Source: Hymenopellis radicata
Lineage: Eukaryota > Basidiomycota > Agaricomycetes > Agaricales > Physalacriaceae
DNA length: 64,000 nt
Assembly: GCA_015501595.1 (NCBI GenBank)
Contig: JADNRX010000102.1
Location: forward strand, 1-64,000
Reading direction: 5' to 3'
The notes beneath the pieces are model-generated. The model was given only the letters and a program-made list of their open reading frames with translations. It was not told where the DNA came from and made no database searches. Shown in pieces: positions 34,191 through 46,300 of the stretch (positions are counted from its first letter, which is position 1; each line of letters begins with the position of its first letter). The position numbers and the translations under genes were made by a program.

Positions 34191-34751
34191 TTAGCTGCTG
34201 CTGCTGCCACTTTGCCCTTTGCGCGGCTGAAAAAAAGTAAGCGGGGCGAAAGAGCGAGCAGGTACGACGCGTACCGGTTCCCAGACCTGGACACCGCGGG
34301 GTGACAGGCAGCAAGCTCTGTGCGTAGAGCAGCATTGGGGTCGCGCTTGAAGATGCCTCGAGTATTTCGAGCTGGTGGCTGGTGGTGGGCGTGCGATACC
34401 TGACCTCGTTGGGGTGTACCAGTAAAAGGCGCGAAAAAGGTCGGAAAAGTGTAGCGGGGTATTGTCGGGATACGAGGGCTGAGAGTGGCAGTTGGATGAA
34501 CTTGGATCGCGCCAGATCGCGCGTGAGAGGTCAGAGGCTGAATATCTGAGACTCCTGACGGTGTCGCTGTTGACGGATATGTCACTGTCCGTAGTGTCAG
34601 ATTTGACGTACATTGCGCGTTCCAACAGTCGCGACACTGGCCCTCGGATTGCGGCGATCCCAAGTAGTAGGAGGATGACAATACACGAGCACGCGCATCC
34701 CAGCAGACAACAGTCCTCCCTACCTAGCAGACGACATGTACTCGCTGGCAA
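34191..34751 (-). CDS. Hypothetical protein with one membrane segment (uncertain)
   Basis: An open frame of about 186 codons includes a hydrophobic stretch ('CSCIVILLLLGIAA') followed by a Ser/Thr/Arg-rich region. There is no ATG before the hydrophobic stretch; the first is at 'MYVKSD'. Either an upstream exon supplies the start or the frame is chance. It lies upstream of and in the same direction as the XPG-like gene at 33916, and part of it overlaps another open frame. No family is recognised. Confidence 0.25.
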   Translation of the reverse strand: MPASTCRLLGREDCCLLGCACSCIVILLLLGIAAIRGPVSRLLERAMYVKSDTTDSDISVNSDTVRSLRYSASDLSRAIWRDPSSSNCHSQPSYPDNTPLHFSDLFRAFYWYTPTRSGIARPPPATSSKYSRHLQARPQCCSTHRACCLSPRGVQVWEPVRVVPARSFAPLTFFQPRKGQSGSSSS

Positions 34752-35236
34752 CGTCGCCGCTCAAGAGCAGTGAGGTGACGGCAGTGAGAATGGCGGAGAG
34801 AGGTCATGTCGCTCATGGCGTTATATTGATGGTAGTGAGAGAATGTTCAATGAGTAGGGAGCACCTGACTGGAGAATGTTGATCGACCTTCTTGCCTCCT
34901 ACAATAAGTGAAATAAAACTTGGTAAGTGATAAAATAACCGTTATAACCATCAAAACAACCTGAAAATAACAGGGAGCTGAGGCGAGCCAGCTCAGAATA
35001 CCTGCTGGTCCGTGTTGCGGATCTGACATACATGCGAGGCACCCTTCTCAAGACCCTTCTCATTTGCTTCTCATATTCGTTCTTACGGCAGGGTAGATGG
35101 ACAGAGCCTTGCAGCCCATAGGCAGACTTGGATAACTGGCATGTCCATCATTTCTCAAGTACCAGTATTTTTGAGTTTCGCTGTCTACTAGGAACCTGGG
35201 CATCTAGACTTCATTTTCTTCTTCTACGCCCGCCCT

Positions 35237-36660
35237 ATGACAGCTACGGAACTGATTACTTTGGCCGAGTCCAAGAGGCGAGGTGTAGTTCTGGAGGGGG
35301 CATGCCCCCAGGACTTCGGTCAAGGGCGACGAAGGTGGCACGGGGAGACGCGCTGCAGTGTTGACCTCCATCTCCTCGAAGCAGACTACGTCGCCGATCT
35401 CACCAATATAGCCTCACTGAACACGAACGATTTTGACGCGTACTTGGGATCGCTAACACCGGAAGAAACTGTTATGGTCAAACCATATTCGGACGACACT
35501 GACGACAGGATGTTGGACGAGATCAAACCTCGTTTCATCGTTATCCTAGAGCCGTGTATGGAGTTCATCAGACGTGTCGAGGTCCGATACTCATTCTTTG
35601 GATCGTAATTCATTCTCATTCGATCTCAGGTCTATAAATATGGCAATCCCGGCTTGGCCGTTCGGGTGGTGTACGCGAACTCATGCGAGGAGCTCCTTTT
35701 TCAACTCTTTCCTGAATCGTGCGCTGATAGTCTTGGCGAAGGCATCATTTGACGCGACTCGAGGATCCTCCAGAATGGGGAGAAGCATTGTCTTGAAAAA
35801 AAAATCGGCCGTCTACTCTTGGAACAAGACTCTGTGGGGCACATACCCTCGTTCCCTTATCAATCGCTCGAAACTCTCTTTCTCTCTCCTTATTCAGGGT
35901 ATGTTTATTCGCTTTGGTCCCGCTGGTGTCCTCAACAGTGATACGTTAGGTCATCGTTGATATGCGGGAATTTCGTTCCACTCTGCCTTCGTTGTTACAC
36001 GTGGCCAATCTACTTGTAATACCGGCCACCTTGACTGTCGGAGACTATATCCTGACACCCGACATCTGTGTTGAGAGGAAGAGTTTGGCGGATCTAGTCT
36101 CATCTTTCAACAGCGGGCGACGGTAAGTTTAAAGGATGCAACATCCGCCGCAATTTGACCCTTCTCTTTAGGTACACGAGTCAATGTCAAGTCCTGTACC
36201 AGAACCCTGTACTACTTATCGAGTTCGGAAAGGATAAGGCATTCTCGCTTGAGGTAAATTTAGCAGCTATACTCTGACCTTTGCTAAACCTGTCATTTAT
36301 TGCCAGATGGTTTATGAGATCAAGCAGTACGGGAAAGCCCCGAACCGCTTTCAGAATAAAGGCAAAGCGGCGGCAAAGAACTCGGAGTATGAGTCGAGAG
36401 CGCCGTCCACACAGTCCGAAATTGTTCTGTTGACGCTCACGTCCCCACGTGTTCGCATCATACGGTCGTCAAGCCCATACACGACAGCTGAGATATTCAA
36501 GGACCTCAAGCTGGAGCGGGCAGAGCCTGGTCCTATCGCGACGGGTGCGGAGGAAGACGGCGCAGAAGTGAACGCCGCTGCTAAGGACCTCCCTGCCGGC
36601 CCGTCTGATTCATCGGTCTCCACCTTCGAGGCCTATTCAGAAGCCTTTGCATACCCTTAA
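35237..36660 (+). pseudogene. XPF/Rad1-type (ERCC4 nuclease) relic with an internal inversion
   Basis: XPF with its partner ERCC1/Rad10 cuts the 5' side of DNA lesions in excision repair. The relic preserves 'LDEIKPRFIVILEPCMEFIRR', trimmed here to its recognisable core 'EIKPRFIV' and 'EFIRRVE', then 'YGNPGLAVRVVYANSCEE'. After a scrambled part come '[11 protein letters not shown]', '[12 protein letters not shown]', '[13 protein letters not shown]' (the GDx(n)ERKx3D nuclease signature, complete), and 'APSTQSEIVLLTL', ending at 36660 after 'AVGAEE'-like sequence. The helicase-like N-terminal half and the C-terminal helix-hairpin-helix are missing. Between the two good parts, 35691-35897 reads correctly only on the minus strand ('IRREKESFERLIRERG', 'MLLPILED', 'AFAKTISARFRKE'). 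The gene cannot make a normal XPF protein. Confidence 0.85.
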
Positions 36661-37351
36661 GTGGCGTGGTAATCTGTAATATAGCAGTAAGGTTCAGGTG
36701 ACAGCTGAGCTGTATGACCACATCCCCGCAAATTTTAATAATGGGTTCCCCCATAAACACCGGCAGAGCTCTACTCTTAGGCGACTCAAGAAGGACAGAG
36801 ACAGCGACAGGGTCACGATTCCAGCTCCATTGCTACGAACAACTAACGGAGCACGCGATTGGTCCCGCGCCTCCAATTGAGTTTTTACTGGTTGCTTCAT
36901 CTACAGATACGACATCGAAATCTTGCGAAGGTGAAGTGTTGTCTTCGACCTGCTGTCCAGTTCGGGAAGTTAAAAGCACTTTTTAGAGGCCTTTTCGGGA
37001 ACATCTCGACTTTGGGGTCTTGTCGGGGTCCGCAGCTTCTCGCGCAATGCTTGCTTTGGCCGTAAGAGGTCTTCGATCTTGCCGTGGGGATCCATTGACC
37101 ACATACCGTGCCTTTTTTTTGTTTACAACCACCAGGAGACCTGCATTGCGGATCTACCTCGGTGCCGCCACCTTTTCTGTGCGCCTTGTTCTCGACTAGG
37201 ACAACAACACCGACTGCATCCAGCCCTGAGCTTTTTGTGTAACCATGTGGGTCCCGTGCACCGAATCGCGATTTGTCTGTACCTAATGCGGATTCCTTAA
37301 AATTTAAAAGCCACGCCCTCCACCACTTTCGGACTTGCAACCTACTCGTTC
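36661..37351. other. No recognised gene; 5' flank of the zinc-finger gene
   Basis: Several overlapping frames, none with family content. Core-promoter elements for the gene at 37352 cannot be assigned with confidence. Confidence 0.45.
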
Positions 37352-38835
37352 TTGCCTTCCATGTACAACAACGACAGCAACAGCGAGAGCGCTTCGTATA
37401 GCCACAGTCCCAATCGCGCCGTGTTCTGGAGCCTCTCAGATTCGGCGCACACGGAATATCCAAACGGCGGCAATCAGCAGCGTCAAAGCCAAACCCCGGA
37501 ATACCACTTAAACCAGACAATCGTCCCGCCTGCTCCCGTTTCAACGCACCCCCAGTCGAGCACCGTACGCCCAGCCCCATCATATCCATGCCATCGGAAT
37601 CCTGGACGAGTGGACAGTATGAACGCCTACGATGCCTCGGGATTGCCTCCGGCTGCCCAGGCCACATACTACGCCAAATGTTCTCAAAACCCAGCTTTCA
37701 ACATGTCGACGACGACGTTTCACTCTAACACTACTGCAGGCCCACAGTACGACGAAGTGGGGCTGATGCGCCGACCCCAAGCACGCTATCACGATCGACA
37801 TGGCCATCCATATCTGTCCCGAGATCATTCGATATCGCCCTCTCATACTTCCTCTCCAGCCTTGTCACGTTCTAGCTCGATGACGTCGGTCGGAATCGCG
37901 GCGACAGCTACTGGATACGCCGTCCCAGAAAATTCCTTCAACGAGAATCCGCGCTGTCGAGCTCCGCCTCCGGTTGCTCCAGTGTGGACGTCTGCTATCG
38001 ACGCGGAGTACCAGTCATCGCCACATCTCATTCCCAGGGGAGTTGAGGCGGCGGCGCCAGAAAGGCACCACTCCTCGCAGGAGCCACCATCGGACGGCAT
38101 GCTGAGGAAGAAGAAAAAATCAAAAATGCATCCATGCGAGATCTGTCAACATGAATTTCCTCGGTATGCTCTTTTTGCCCACGTGTGACAATTTTCTCAT
38201 GAAAGCCATAGACCAAGCGCCCTCAGAACTCACCTGAACAGCCACTATAACATTCGTCGTATGTTTTTCTGCTAGATCGTCGATGTAGACTTATTAATCC
38301 TTCTATCTTAGCTTACGCATGTCCCTTCCCTGGCTGCGAGAAAGCCTTTGGTGTAAGTTCCAATGTTAAACGTCACCTCCGAACACATGGAAACTTCCAG
38401 TCCGACGAGAATGGAGCGGGCGCGGAAAACCCAACTTACCATGACGCGTATAACCCCGAGTCAAGCTACCGCGATGCGCCTGCCAGTGTCAACCCCACAG
38501 CTTCAAATCCGGGTGCAAACCATAGCTCTCAGCAAAAGTCGTCCTTTCCATACAACATGTCCAATGCAGTGACGCGCTGGTTGCCAGCCAGCCGGATGAG
38601 CCGCTCGAACGCGGCACAGCTTCGTGAAGGGACCATCGAGTCATCTTCTTCGGAATACGAGGAGGTGTCGGACGATTATAGCAGCAGCTCGGACTCGAGC
38701 AGCGTGAGGAGCATGCAGCTGACCATTCCCCTGCCTGCTGTGACACCATCTCTGGCGACCGATGAGACAGACGAACGTTACGAAGAGAGAAACTCGTACC
38801 TAGTTATGTCCTGGGACCCGTACCATCCATCATAG
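37352..38835 (+). CDS. C2H2 zinc-finger protein, probable transcription regulator
   Basis: Three exons (37352-38163, 38212-38258, 38312-38835) join with GT...AG introns into one open frame from ATG to TAG. The first about 245 residues are Ser/Pro/Gln-rich and disordered. A basic patch ('RKKKKSK') precedes two C2H2 fingers in tandem: 'HPCEICQHEFPR' joined by splicing to 'PSALRTHLNSH', then 'YACPFPGCEKAFG' with 'SNVKRHLRTHG'. The tail has an acidic serine-rich run ('SSSSEYEEVSDDYSSSS'). This layout, two fingers near the C-terminus after a long disordered region, is common in mushroom transcription factors and predicts nuclear DNA binding. Targets are unknown. The gene looks intact. Confidence 0.9.
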
Positions 38836-39451
38836 GTCTCTGGCTTTTCAGCTCCAGATGATATCGAAAACTGACTTGTAGTTTCGGTTCCTGCCCGGAC
38901 CGGCAACCTACCGCAGTCCACTAAAAGTCAGTGTCAATAACAATCGTCGTCTTGCCTTTGCTTCCTCCCCATGTATATGCCATCTAGTGGAATCTCCACC
39001 GCCGACCTATTTCTGACATCTTGCTTTCATCGTTCTTATCTAAATCCAAATAATATAATGTACGATCTGTACTCGCAATTTATATACCAGAGCTCGCATG
39101 TACCCATGTTGGCGTAACCTACCAATGTTGTGTATTAATCAATTAGGCTTTGGAAGGAGTCAAGAACCGAATAGACCTAGGCATACTGACAAGTTCCTAG
39201 TGGCGTCGACGTCGCATATAAGCTTCTAGTTGCCTTAATCATCGCGTCTGAATGCATACGAGTCGGATCCGTGGAAGACGTAGAATCAATCCTATCAACT
39301 AGCCTCTTCTCTCAACTCGTTCTCTCAGTCCCTTTCTCTTTTGCTAGTTGGAAGGTTCCTAGCTAGTAACCTTCACAAACGTCTTGACCACTCAGTTGAA
39401 CAGTACTCATGACATGTTGAATCTCACACAGATAGAAAGAAACAATTAAAT
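38836..39451. other. 3' flank; no gene seen
   Basis: AT-richer sequence with no open frame of note. It lies between the convergent zinc-finger gene and the minus-strand gene that follows. Confidence 0.5.
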
Positions 39452-40281
39452 TCATCGAATAAAGTATCGAGAGGCCCAAAAATTCGGTCTTGGATGCGAC
39501 AACAACTCTCCTAATATGGTTACGAGCTCCATTAGATCGTAACCCCCCCCATACAAGTCGTCTATAGTACCATATTGATGTTTCCATCCGAAAGGACGAA
39601 GCGATTCGAACCGCCACGCCATTGCGCAGAAACTGCGAGTCCCCATGTCCGAGCTATAATCCCGTGCAACTGTTGAGAAGGCTTTGCCGCATCTCGCGAA
39701 ATTGCAGTTAAACACCTTCTTAACGCAGACGGCGGTCGAGGGATCGTTCCAGTGCTGCTCACAGGCGACTTTATGAATGCCATATATATCTCGAATATCT
39801 GGAAGGAGGATGGCCAACGCGCAGTGAGTGTCGAGCAGGTGGCCGCACTGGAGAACCCAGACAGATACGAACGTCGGAGAAGTCGGAAAAGGAGTTGATG
39901 GTTGATGAGTTCGGCAATCGAGTTTGGGCCACTGGGAGAACGATGCAGTTTTGAAGGATAGCTCGCATCCGCACCAGGTGCATGTCCAGCGAGGTTGAAC
40001 AGGGAAGGATGACAGTTGGAGGGGAGAAAATAAAGGAGTAGGGCTTCTAAGATTGAATGACGGGCAATCAGATTTTGAAACAATCTGAACTGACAGACAG
40101 CGTACCTTGCCCGTGCCCTCACCGTTGCCGTCATCCCGTCCATGGCTATCACGGCCTCCTTCCCCTCCTCATCAGCCGCCATTGCCCTTAGCAGAAGAGC
40201 GGTTTCAGCAGATGAGAGTGTGAGATCGTCAGTGCCATTCGCGCTCCAAGTATCCGACTCTGCGTTCTCTTTACCACTCAT
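39452..40281 (-). CDS. Hypothetical Cys/His-rich (zinc-finger-like) protein, uncertain exons
   Basis: The ATG at 40281 starts an acidic exon ('MSGKENAESDTWS') that ends at a GTACGC donor near 40107. With an acceptor near 40050, the next exon in one frame encodes 'CTWCGCELSF', 'CGHLLDTHC' and 'HKVACEQHW', ending around 'FNCNFARCGKAF'. The spacing recalls degenerate C2H2 fingers. A second frame over the same DNA is also open, so exon phase is not settled and the end is approximate. If correct, the protein would be a small nuclear zinc-binding factor; no target is suggested. Confidence 0.4.
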
Positions 40282-41352
40282 TATTTAAACATTCAAGTTC
40301 GTTCCACGGGGCACGCGCGTCATTTGACGATGGATGGATTCGGAGTAAGAGTTGACTGACAGACTGTGGCTGTGCAGCCCTTGTTTTGCACCGAATTCAA
40401 GCCAAAGGCTGCACAGCCACCATGGGGAGGTAACTGACACGCACAGCCCATTTTGGCCGAATCCAAAAAAGCGTGATGTGGGTCACAGTGGGTGGCTCGG
40501 TTACCCGCGCCAGCGAAAGCGGTGGTTACCCGAGGCGTGGGCGTTGAGCGAGCCGAGGCGCGAGGTCGGTTCGCGGCGGCGGCGGCAGCTGGTGGCGGAG
40601 TTCGAATGTGCCGATCGCGTGCCGGGTGACTTCGCTCGGTGAGGGACGATCGAGTCACCGGGAATCCGACTGAGAACTGGCAGACGCACGCGACTACTTG
40701 AAGTACTTCGAACGCAACGCCGCTCCTGCATGTCCTCATAATGCGAATGCAGCCGAGTGGATGCTTCAGATTATCGGTGCTGCGCCCAGCGCGGTCGCTG
40801 TACAGGCTTGACTCTTGAAAGACGAACAATGAGTTGCAGTTGGTCAAGTCAAAGAGGAGCTTCAGCGGAAGAGGGAGACGGCGAACCCTGTCGTGAACAA
40901 CTTGTTCTCTAACCACCATCGTCAACTTTCGTCAATTTCAAAGCGCCATTGGAACTCACCCTCTGAGGTCTTCACGAACCAGCTTGGCTGACTTCTACGA
41001 GCAAAAGCAGGCGGAAGAGATGAACTCACGAAGAAAGGTGCGCTGTTACCCTTCCGGTTGACTACTCATCCGCATCGCATTTACCTTCATACGAAGATCG
41101 GAACCTTCTTACATACTGTTGGGGCTGCTTGTGAACGACTGTTGTCCACGCGAATGGAGTGCTTATCCGACTTGTATCCGACTGTTCGGACGCATAACAA
41201 TCTATCTTCTGGGCTCTCATTGGCTTCGCCCTTCGCCAACTCTCCAACTATCTATCTATCCAAAATGAGTCTATGACTAAGATTTGAGTTCGGGAGTTCC
41301 GATCAGCATTCCCTTTTGCGCTAAGTGATCTCTCCTTCAGACTTGCTTCACA
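40282..41352. other. Intergenic; short hairpin at 40367-40419
   Basis: The stretch holds a 13-bp perfect inverted repeat, TGGCTGTGCAGCC, at 40367-40379 and 40407-40419 with a 27-base spacer. A third partial copy of the motif ('cgcacagcccattttgg') follows near 40440. The longest frames here overlap on both strands and show no family content. Confidence 0.5.
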
Positions 41353-43366
41353 ATGTCGTCCAAGTCTGCCCTTCCTCCTGCACAGATAAACTGGTTTAAA
41401 CCAATCATTGAACAATTTCTTGCCAAGCTATCGGTGAACAAGCCCGTAGTAGTAGGACTTCCACCACCTGGGGATGATCCCGATATCAAGGAGTGGGTCG
41501 CTAATCGCAAAGCGGAATGGGAGGACAAGTATCATGAAAGCAGTATCGCTGCAGGCCTTGACATGACGGCCCTTCGAAAAGTCAGTACATTTCTCACTTC
41601 CTTCCAACGGTTCGCTGAGATGTCTCAGGCCGTGAGCAATCTTTTCAGGAATCACAGAAATAGGGCAACCACGGCTGCTCTAGAACGAGGGAAAACTGCG
41701 GAACTCGAAGCGCAGCGTCGTAGTTTGGAAGAGGAACGACAGCGTATAGGGGAGGAGCGACAGCGTTTGGAGCAGGAACAAAAGCTCTTTCAGGAGGAAC
41801 GACGGCGTTTTCAGGAGCAAGAGAAACCCCAGGCTTCGACCGAGGATGGGAGTCAGCATTCACTGGGGTTTCAAGCGCAGTATCCGAGCGAGACGACTCA
41901 AAACAACCTTAGCCCAAACATATCCTACAGGTGAGTATCCGTGATACCTCTCAACGTCAATGTCCCATAATGCTCTCTCTGGTGTTGTAGTAATCAGCTC
42001 AGATTTCAAGAAGCCTTTTCCGACTTTCTGAAGGACAAGCAGTTGGGAAACGCCGCTTTTCATCTTCTATATGCCTTTCGATCGGAACAGGAAGAATTGA
42101 TAACGGGCGTGTGAGTCGTTTCCAATCCTTGCTTCAATGCGATGTCTGTATTGAAAGTTTCTCACAGGGTTCACATTCCTGCGCCGGATACCTCTCCACC
42201 AGCATGGTTTCCTCACCTTGCTAAGGATTTGTCGAACTCCTGGATCGAGTTCGCACAACAAACCATTGCCAGTACGTTCAAAGTTTTGAGGTTCATTTCT
42301 GTATAATTCCTACACGATGTATAGAAAACAGGGTTCCTCTCACAGATGCTCAGAAATCTTTTTCTTGTGATGCGAAGGGATGTCCCAGCTTTACCGCGTC
42401 ATCTAGTACTATGAACTTTGATATGATTCCTCCGGCGGAGCTTCGTGCCTATCTGTCACTGTATCTACAGGCACAGTGGGGTGAGTCGTGCATTCTTGTA
42501 TATTGTATAGACCTGACATATCAGACAAAGATTGTACGCGTACACAAATTGCTGCGCCGCATGACAACGCAACTTGGCCTGTTGATATTCCCTGGAGCAC
42601 AATCGTTTGTTCCCCAGCGATACCTGATAGTTCGAAGATCGGTAATCCTACTCATCTCGAACCTCAAGCACTTTACGATCAGGTTGATTTGTTCAACAAA
42701 CTACCAAAGGGATGTCAGTTGTTCTGTGTTCCCCATTCGTCTGAATCTACTCATGCAAGGCCTCTACCTTCCAGTGGGTCCTCTATCGCTTTTAGATTCG
42801 TCATAGCCGATAACGATCAACAGCTTCAGTATCTCGAGCCTCTACTTCGTCATTATCCAATGCCGAATATTTGGCTGAGGATGAGTCTCGGTCGAGGAAT
42901 TCTTGGCGTAGTGATCAAATGTTCAGTGAGCCAGTATCAATCAGGCCAGCAAAAGTGGACAAAAGGTCTTTATCATTGATGTCGGAAAACGAGCGTCAAC
43001 AATCGTCTTCAAGGGAGCCAGTGACAAAGAGAGTCAAATTGTAAGTCGCGTGTTCCTCTGACTGACTCGATGTCATGCTTCCTCCGCAGGTCAAACGCGC
43101 CTCCGCCGCCTACCCAATCGTCCACTCAATGTCGTCGCAGTACCCGTCGGTCTACCAGGAAAACCACCGAGAAAACGACTTGTGATAAGCTGTACGTTGT
43201 GAACGTTAGGCGTCGTCATACTCGAAACTCACACGCGCTCTAGTGCCGAAGGATCGAGCACTACTCATACAAAGGGAAAGGGGCAATCAAAGTTTTACTT
43301 CTATGTGCCACAAGCAGAATTCGAAGAGCGGAATATCTTTGCTTTTGACTCGCATGTCAAGGGTTG
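41353..43366 (+). CDS. Hypothetical coiled-coil protein, six or more exons
   Basis: From the ATG at 41353 the first exon (to about 41931) encodes an N-terminal region and then a strongly charged heptad-rich coiled coil ('RRSLEEERQRIGEERQRLEQ' as the core). Following exons, separated by introns of about 45-60 bp, give 'FQEAFSDFLKDKQLG', 'PDTSPPAWFPHLAKDLS', 'TDAQKSFSCDAKGC' and 'VDIPWSTIVCSPAIPD', then a Ser/Arg-rich basic region ('EPVTKRVKL' could be a nuclear signal) and an end 'GKGQSKFYFYVPQAEFEE'. One intron (about 42714-42821) is inferred from a phase change. The gene reads as intact and expressed-looking, but no family or function is recognised. Confidence 0.55.
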
Positions 43367-46300
43367 AACCCTTCCTTCTATTCTTTTACCTCACACAATG
43401 ATTGAAATAAGACCAATTTGGCCAGCATTCACCAGTGTTGTACCAGTCAGACGGGGTTAATGGCCATTGAGTCAAAGTGAGGACTCTGACTGAATCGCTC
43501 GGGTATCGCGCCGATTGTACCGACCGTCATGTGGACGCAATCGATAAGTACTCTCCGATGAACTCCAGTTCCTATGCCGCTCGTATACTTATGGGCATAA
43601 TACTGTGTAAAAATTAAATTTTCACTTACCTTGCCTTTTTCACCCAAATTTCGCGTGATCACTCTTCGAAGTGACACTGTACTTCGGATTTTGACGTTGC
43701 CACTCTCCAAAATAATCACTCAAGTTTGAAAAGTGAAACCCCACTCTCGAAAGTGAGTGGACACTTTTCAAAAGCAAGTAGCCACTTCTCTGAAGTGCGG
43801 CGTCACTTTTCGGAAGTGGTTACAGCCTTGCGTAAGACCTAACCTTAGTCCCGCCAGGAGCGCCATATGTCCCAGTTTGGAACAGGCACAACTTCCTCAT
43901 TTGGCGATCACCCTAAACATGTCGGTGTCGACGAAACAAAGGAAAACAACACAGCTCACATTCTGTCTTCCAGCCGATGTTGCCTCCGACTAGTCATGCA
44001 CTTCTTCGCCCCCCCCTCTGATCGCGACGCAGGCCTCCAGGTATGCAAGAACGTTTCCAACACGGTTTCTCTTGACACTCTACCATAATCAGCGCGTCGG
44101 GTGATTGTTCTTGTGAAGGAAAACAAACATAGCTTCACTGCATGTTTAAACCACCATGACCACTCCATCAAGCGCATCTATGTTGACAGTTGATTGCTTA
44201 CCGGTATATAAGGTGAGTCTGCAATTCTCTCCCACCAGATCTGAGCTGACTTGGTCTCAGAGCAACGACAAATACTACTTGTCCTCGTTTCGAGGCGTGG
44301 CTGGCAACTGTCGCCTTGTGAATCTCACTCGCTACGGCGCCGCCAGGCCGCACCAATCATTACAGAGCCTCAAGCCCAACGTCCGACACATTGCCAAGCC
44401 GTTCACAGGAGGCGGCGACACGATCTTGGTCCGTGCTCCAGGTATATCTTCGTCCCATTGGCGTCGTTCATAAATCCATTAACGACCGTAGCCACTGTCG
44501 TCTGCCGTTGGTTCCGGATTCAGGTCGTGTCGAATCGCGATGTTCGGTCGCCAATTATAACGCTGGGCTCGACAAGTTTCGTCCACGTTCGATTTATATG
44601 TCGTGGCAGTCACCAAGTTTGTGGTCTATTCCCGCCATCTTGGCCCCCACGGCGTTCTCGTCTGCCGTACTGACCAAACATTATGCAGGACAAACGCCGA
44701 CGCACTAGTGTTCGAATTTTGTTACCGCTTCATGCCAGACTTACTTTGGGAAGATTGACGAAGCGTGCATAAAGAACAATTTCGTGCTGATATCCGAGGT
44801 TATTGACGGTGTGTGCGCCTTTCCTTTTACTCTTACCGAATCTCAATATATTCTAGAGATAAACGACTTTTTGGATACTCGCAAAACAGCGAGATCGATA
44901 CTCTCAAGACATCTATCACGACAGAGAGCATCGTATCTTCGGCTATCGCGGCAGAGGAGTCATCCAAGATTACAGCCCAAGCTACTGGTGCGACGAGCTG
45001 GCGACGTGGGGATGTCAAATACAAGAAGAACGACTCGGAGGCTTTTGTCGATGTGGTTGAAACCGTCGCTAAAGGTGCGTCCCGCGATTCACTCCAAATC
45101 ATTAGACCCACGCCCACTAGGTACCGTTTTACATGCCGACGTAGACGGCCACATATAAATGCGCGCTTACCTTGTGTTGTGTTGATTATCGGCGGCGAGA
45201 ACGATTGCAGCAAGCCGAACGAGGATGCCTCCGACGCATCAGGAGCCCACCCTACCACACGATTCCACTGATGTACGGCTAACCCATGCTTGTATGTTCA
45301 ACAGGACGAAGCTCTTCCATCAACTTCGGATGTAGTCGTCGTCGTCTTCAGTATATACTACGCGCGAACACGATGAGTGATTGTTCGCCTCGGCCTCCGA
45401 TGTCGTCGTGTATGCCCTCCAGATGTTCTAAACTCAGAGAGTGGGTTCGATATGGCACACTTAGTTCCAATGTGTGTTCGAAAGTATATGACATATAATT
45501 GATCAAGACTTGGCTACAGAATAATGGCGCGACCGGTGCAACACAATCAAGATGCTTCTTCTGAGTTAACACACGCAGTCCGCGCGCTAAGTCCGTCATT
45601 CGAGAGCACCTACTGGATCTGGAGCGGGAGAGGAGCCTCGTTTCGTGGCACTGCGCCGGTCGGCGCCCGCACCTCCCGCCTGCATCGCTCTCTCCATAGC
45701 CGCGTAAGTTATTGCCTAGTGTTGGTATGATCTACGCTCAATTCTCATCAGCGACAGTCTCCACCTACCCTACGTCAACGGAGTCCACGTCGGCGATAAC
45801 CTACGAGGTTGGATGAGTGGGTGATTGGCGTGGTCCCGACTCGAGACGGGCTTAGGTGACTGTCCGCCCTTCACACCCGTTTCACGGACGTCGCTATATC
45901 TATGTCGCCGACAAAGCTGTTAGGCTCGTTCAGGCTTCCATCAAGTCGTTTCCGGTTTTCCACGCAGTTTGACGGTAGCACAATCCCTGTCGACAATCAG
46001 GCTGTTCGTGGTGTGTATTCTTCGCCAGTCCTCATTCTACTCATAACCCTCATAGCATTGTCAGCACTCCGAATCTGTAACCAATTTGATGTGATAATTC
46101 TGGACACAGTGTCCTTCAAATGGCGGATCTTGCGCATAGAGCGGGTAATCACACACGAACGATGATGCGGCGGAAGGACACGGACAAGGTCTGAGGGCCA
46201 ACCACTGAGAACGATGGCTCCCGGATCGCGTCTGCGCACTACGACGCGTAGGATATTTCCTCGGAGACCAGTTACCGTCAACCCGGCGGTTCACCCTAAA

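Noticed and set aside
34191..34681. A 291-codon minus frame (33806-34681) as the N-terminus of the XPG-like protein
   Set aside because: XPG-family proteins begin with MG[IV]xGL; the MGIPGL at 33916 is the natural start, so the frame upstream is untranslated or another gene.
36897..37667. A 256-codon minus-strand frame
   Set aside because: It overlaps the first exon of the zinc-finger gene and has no recognisable content.
39580..39660. T-arm-like GGTTCGAATC on the minus strand, suggesting a tRNA
   Set aside because: No D-arm, anticodon arm or seven-pair acceptor stem can be drawn around it; the first four acceptor pairs match and then fail.
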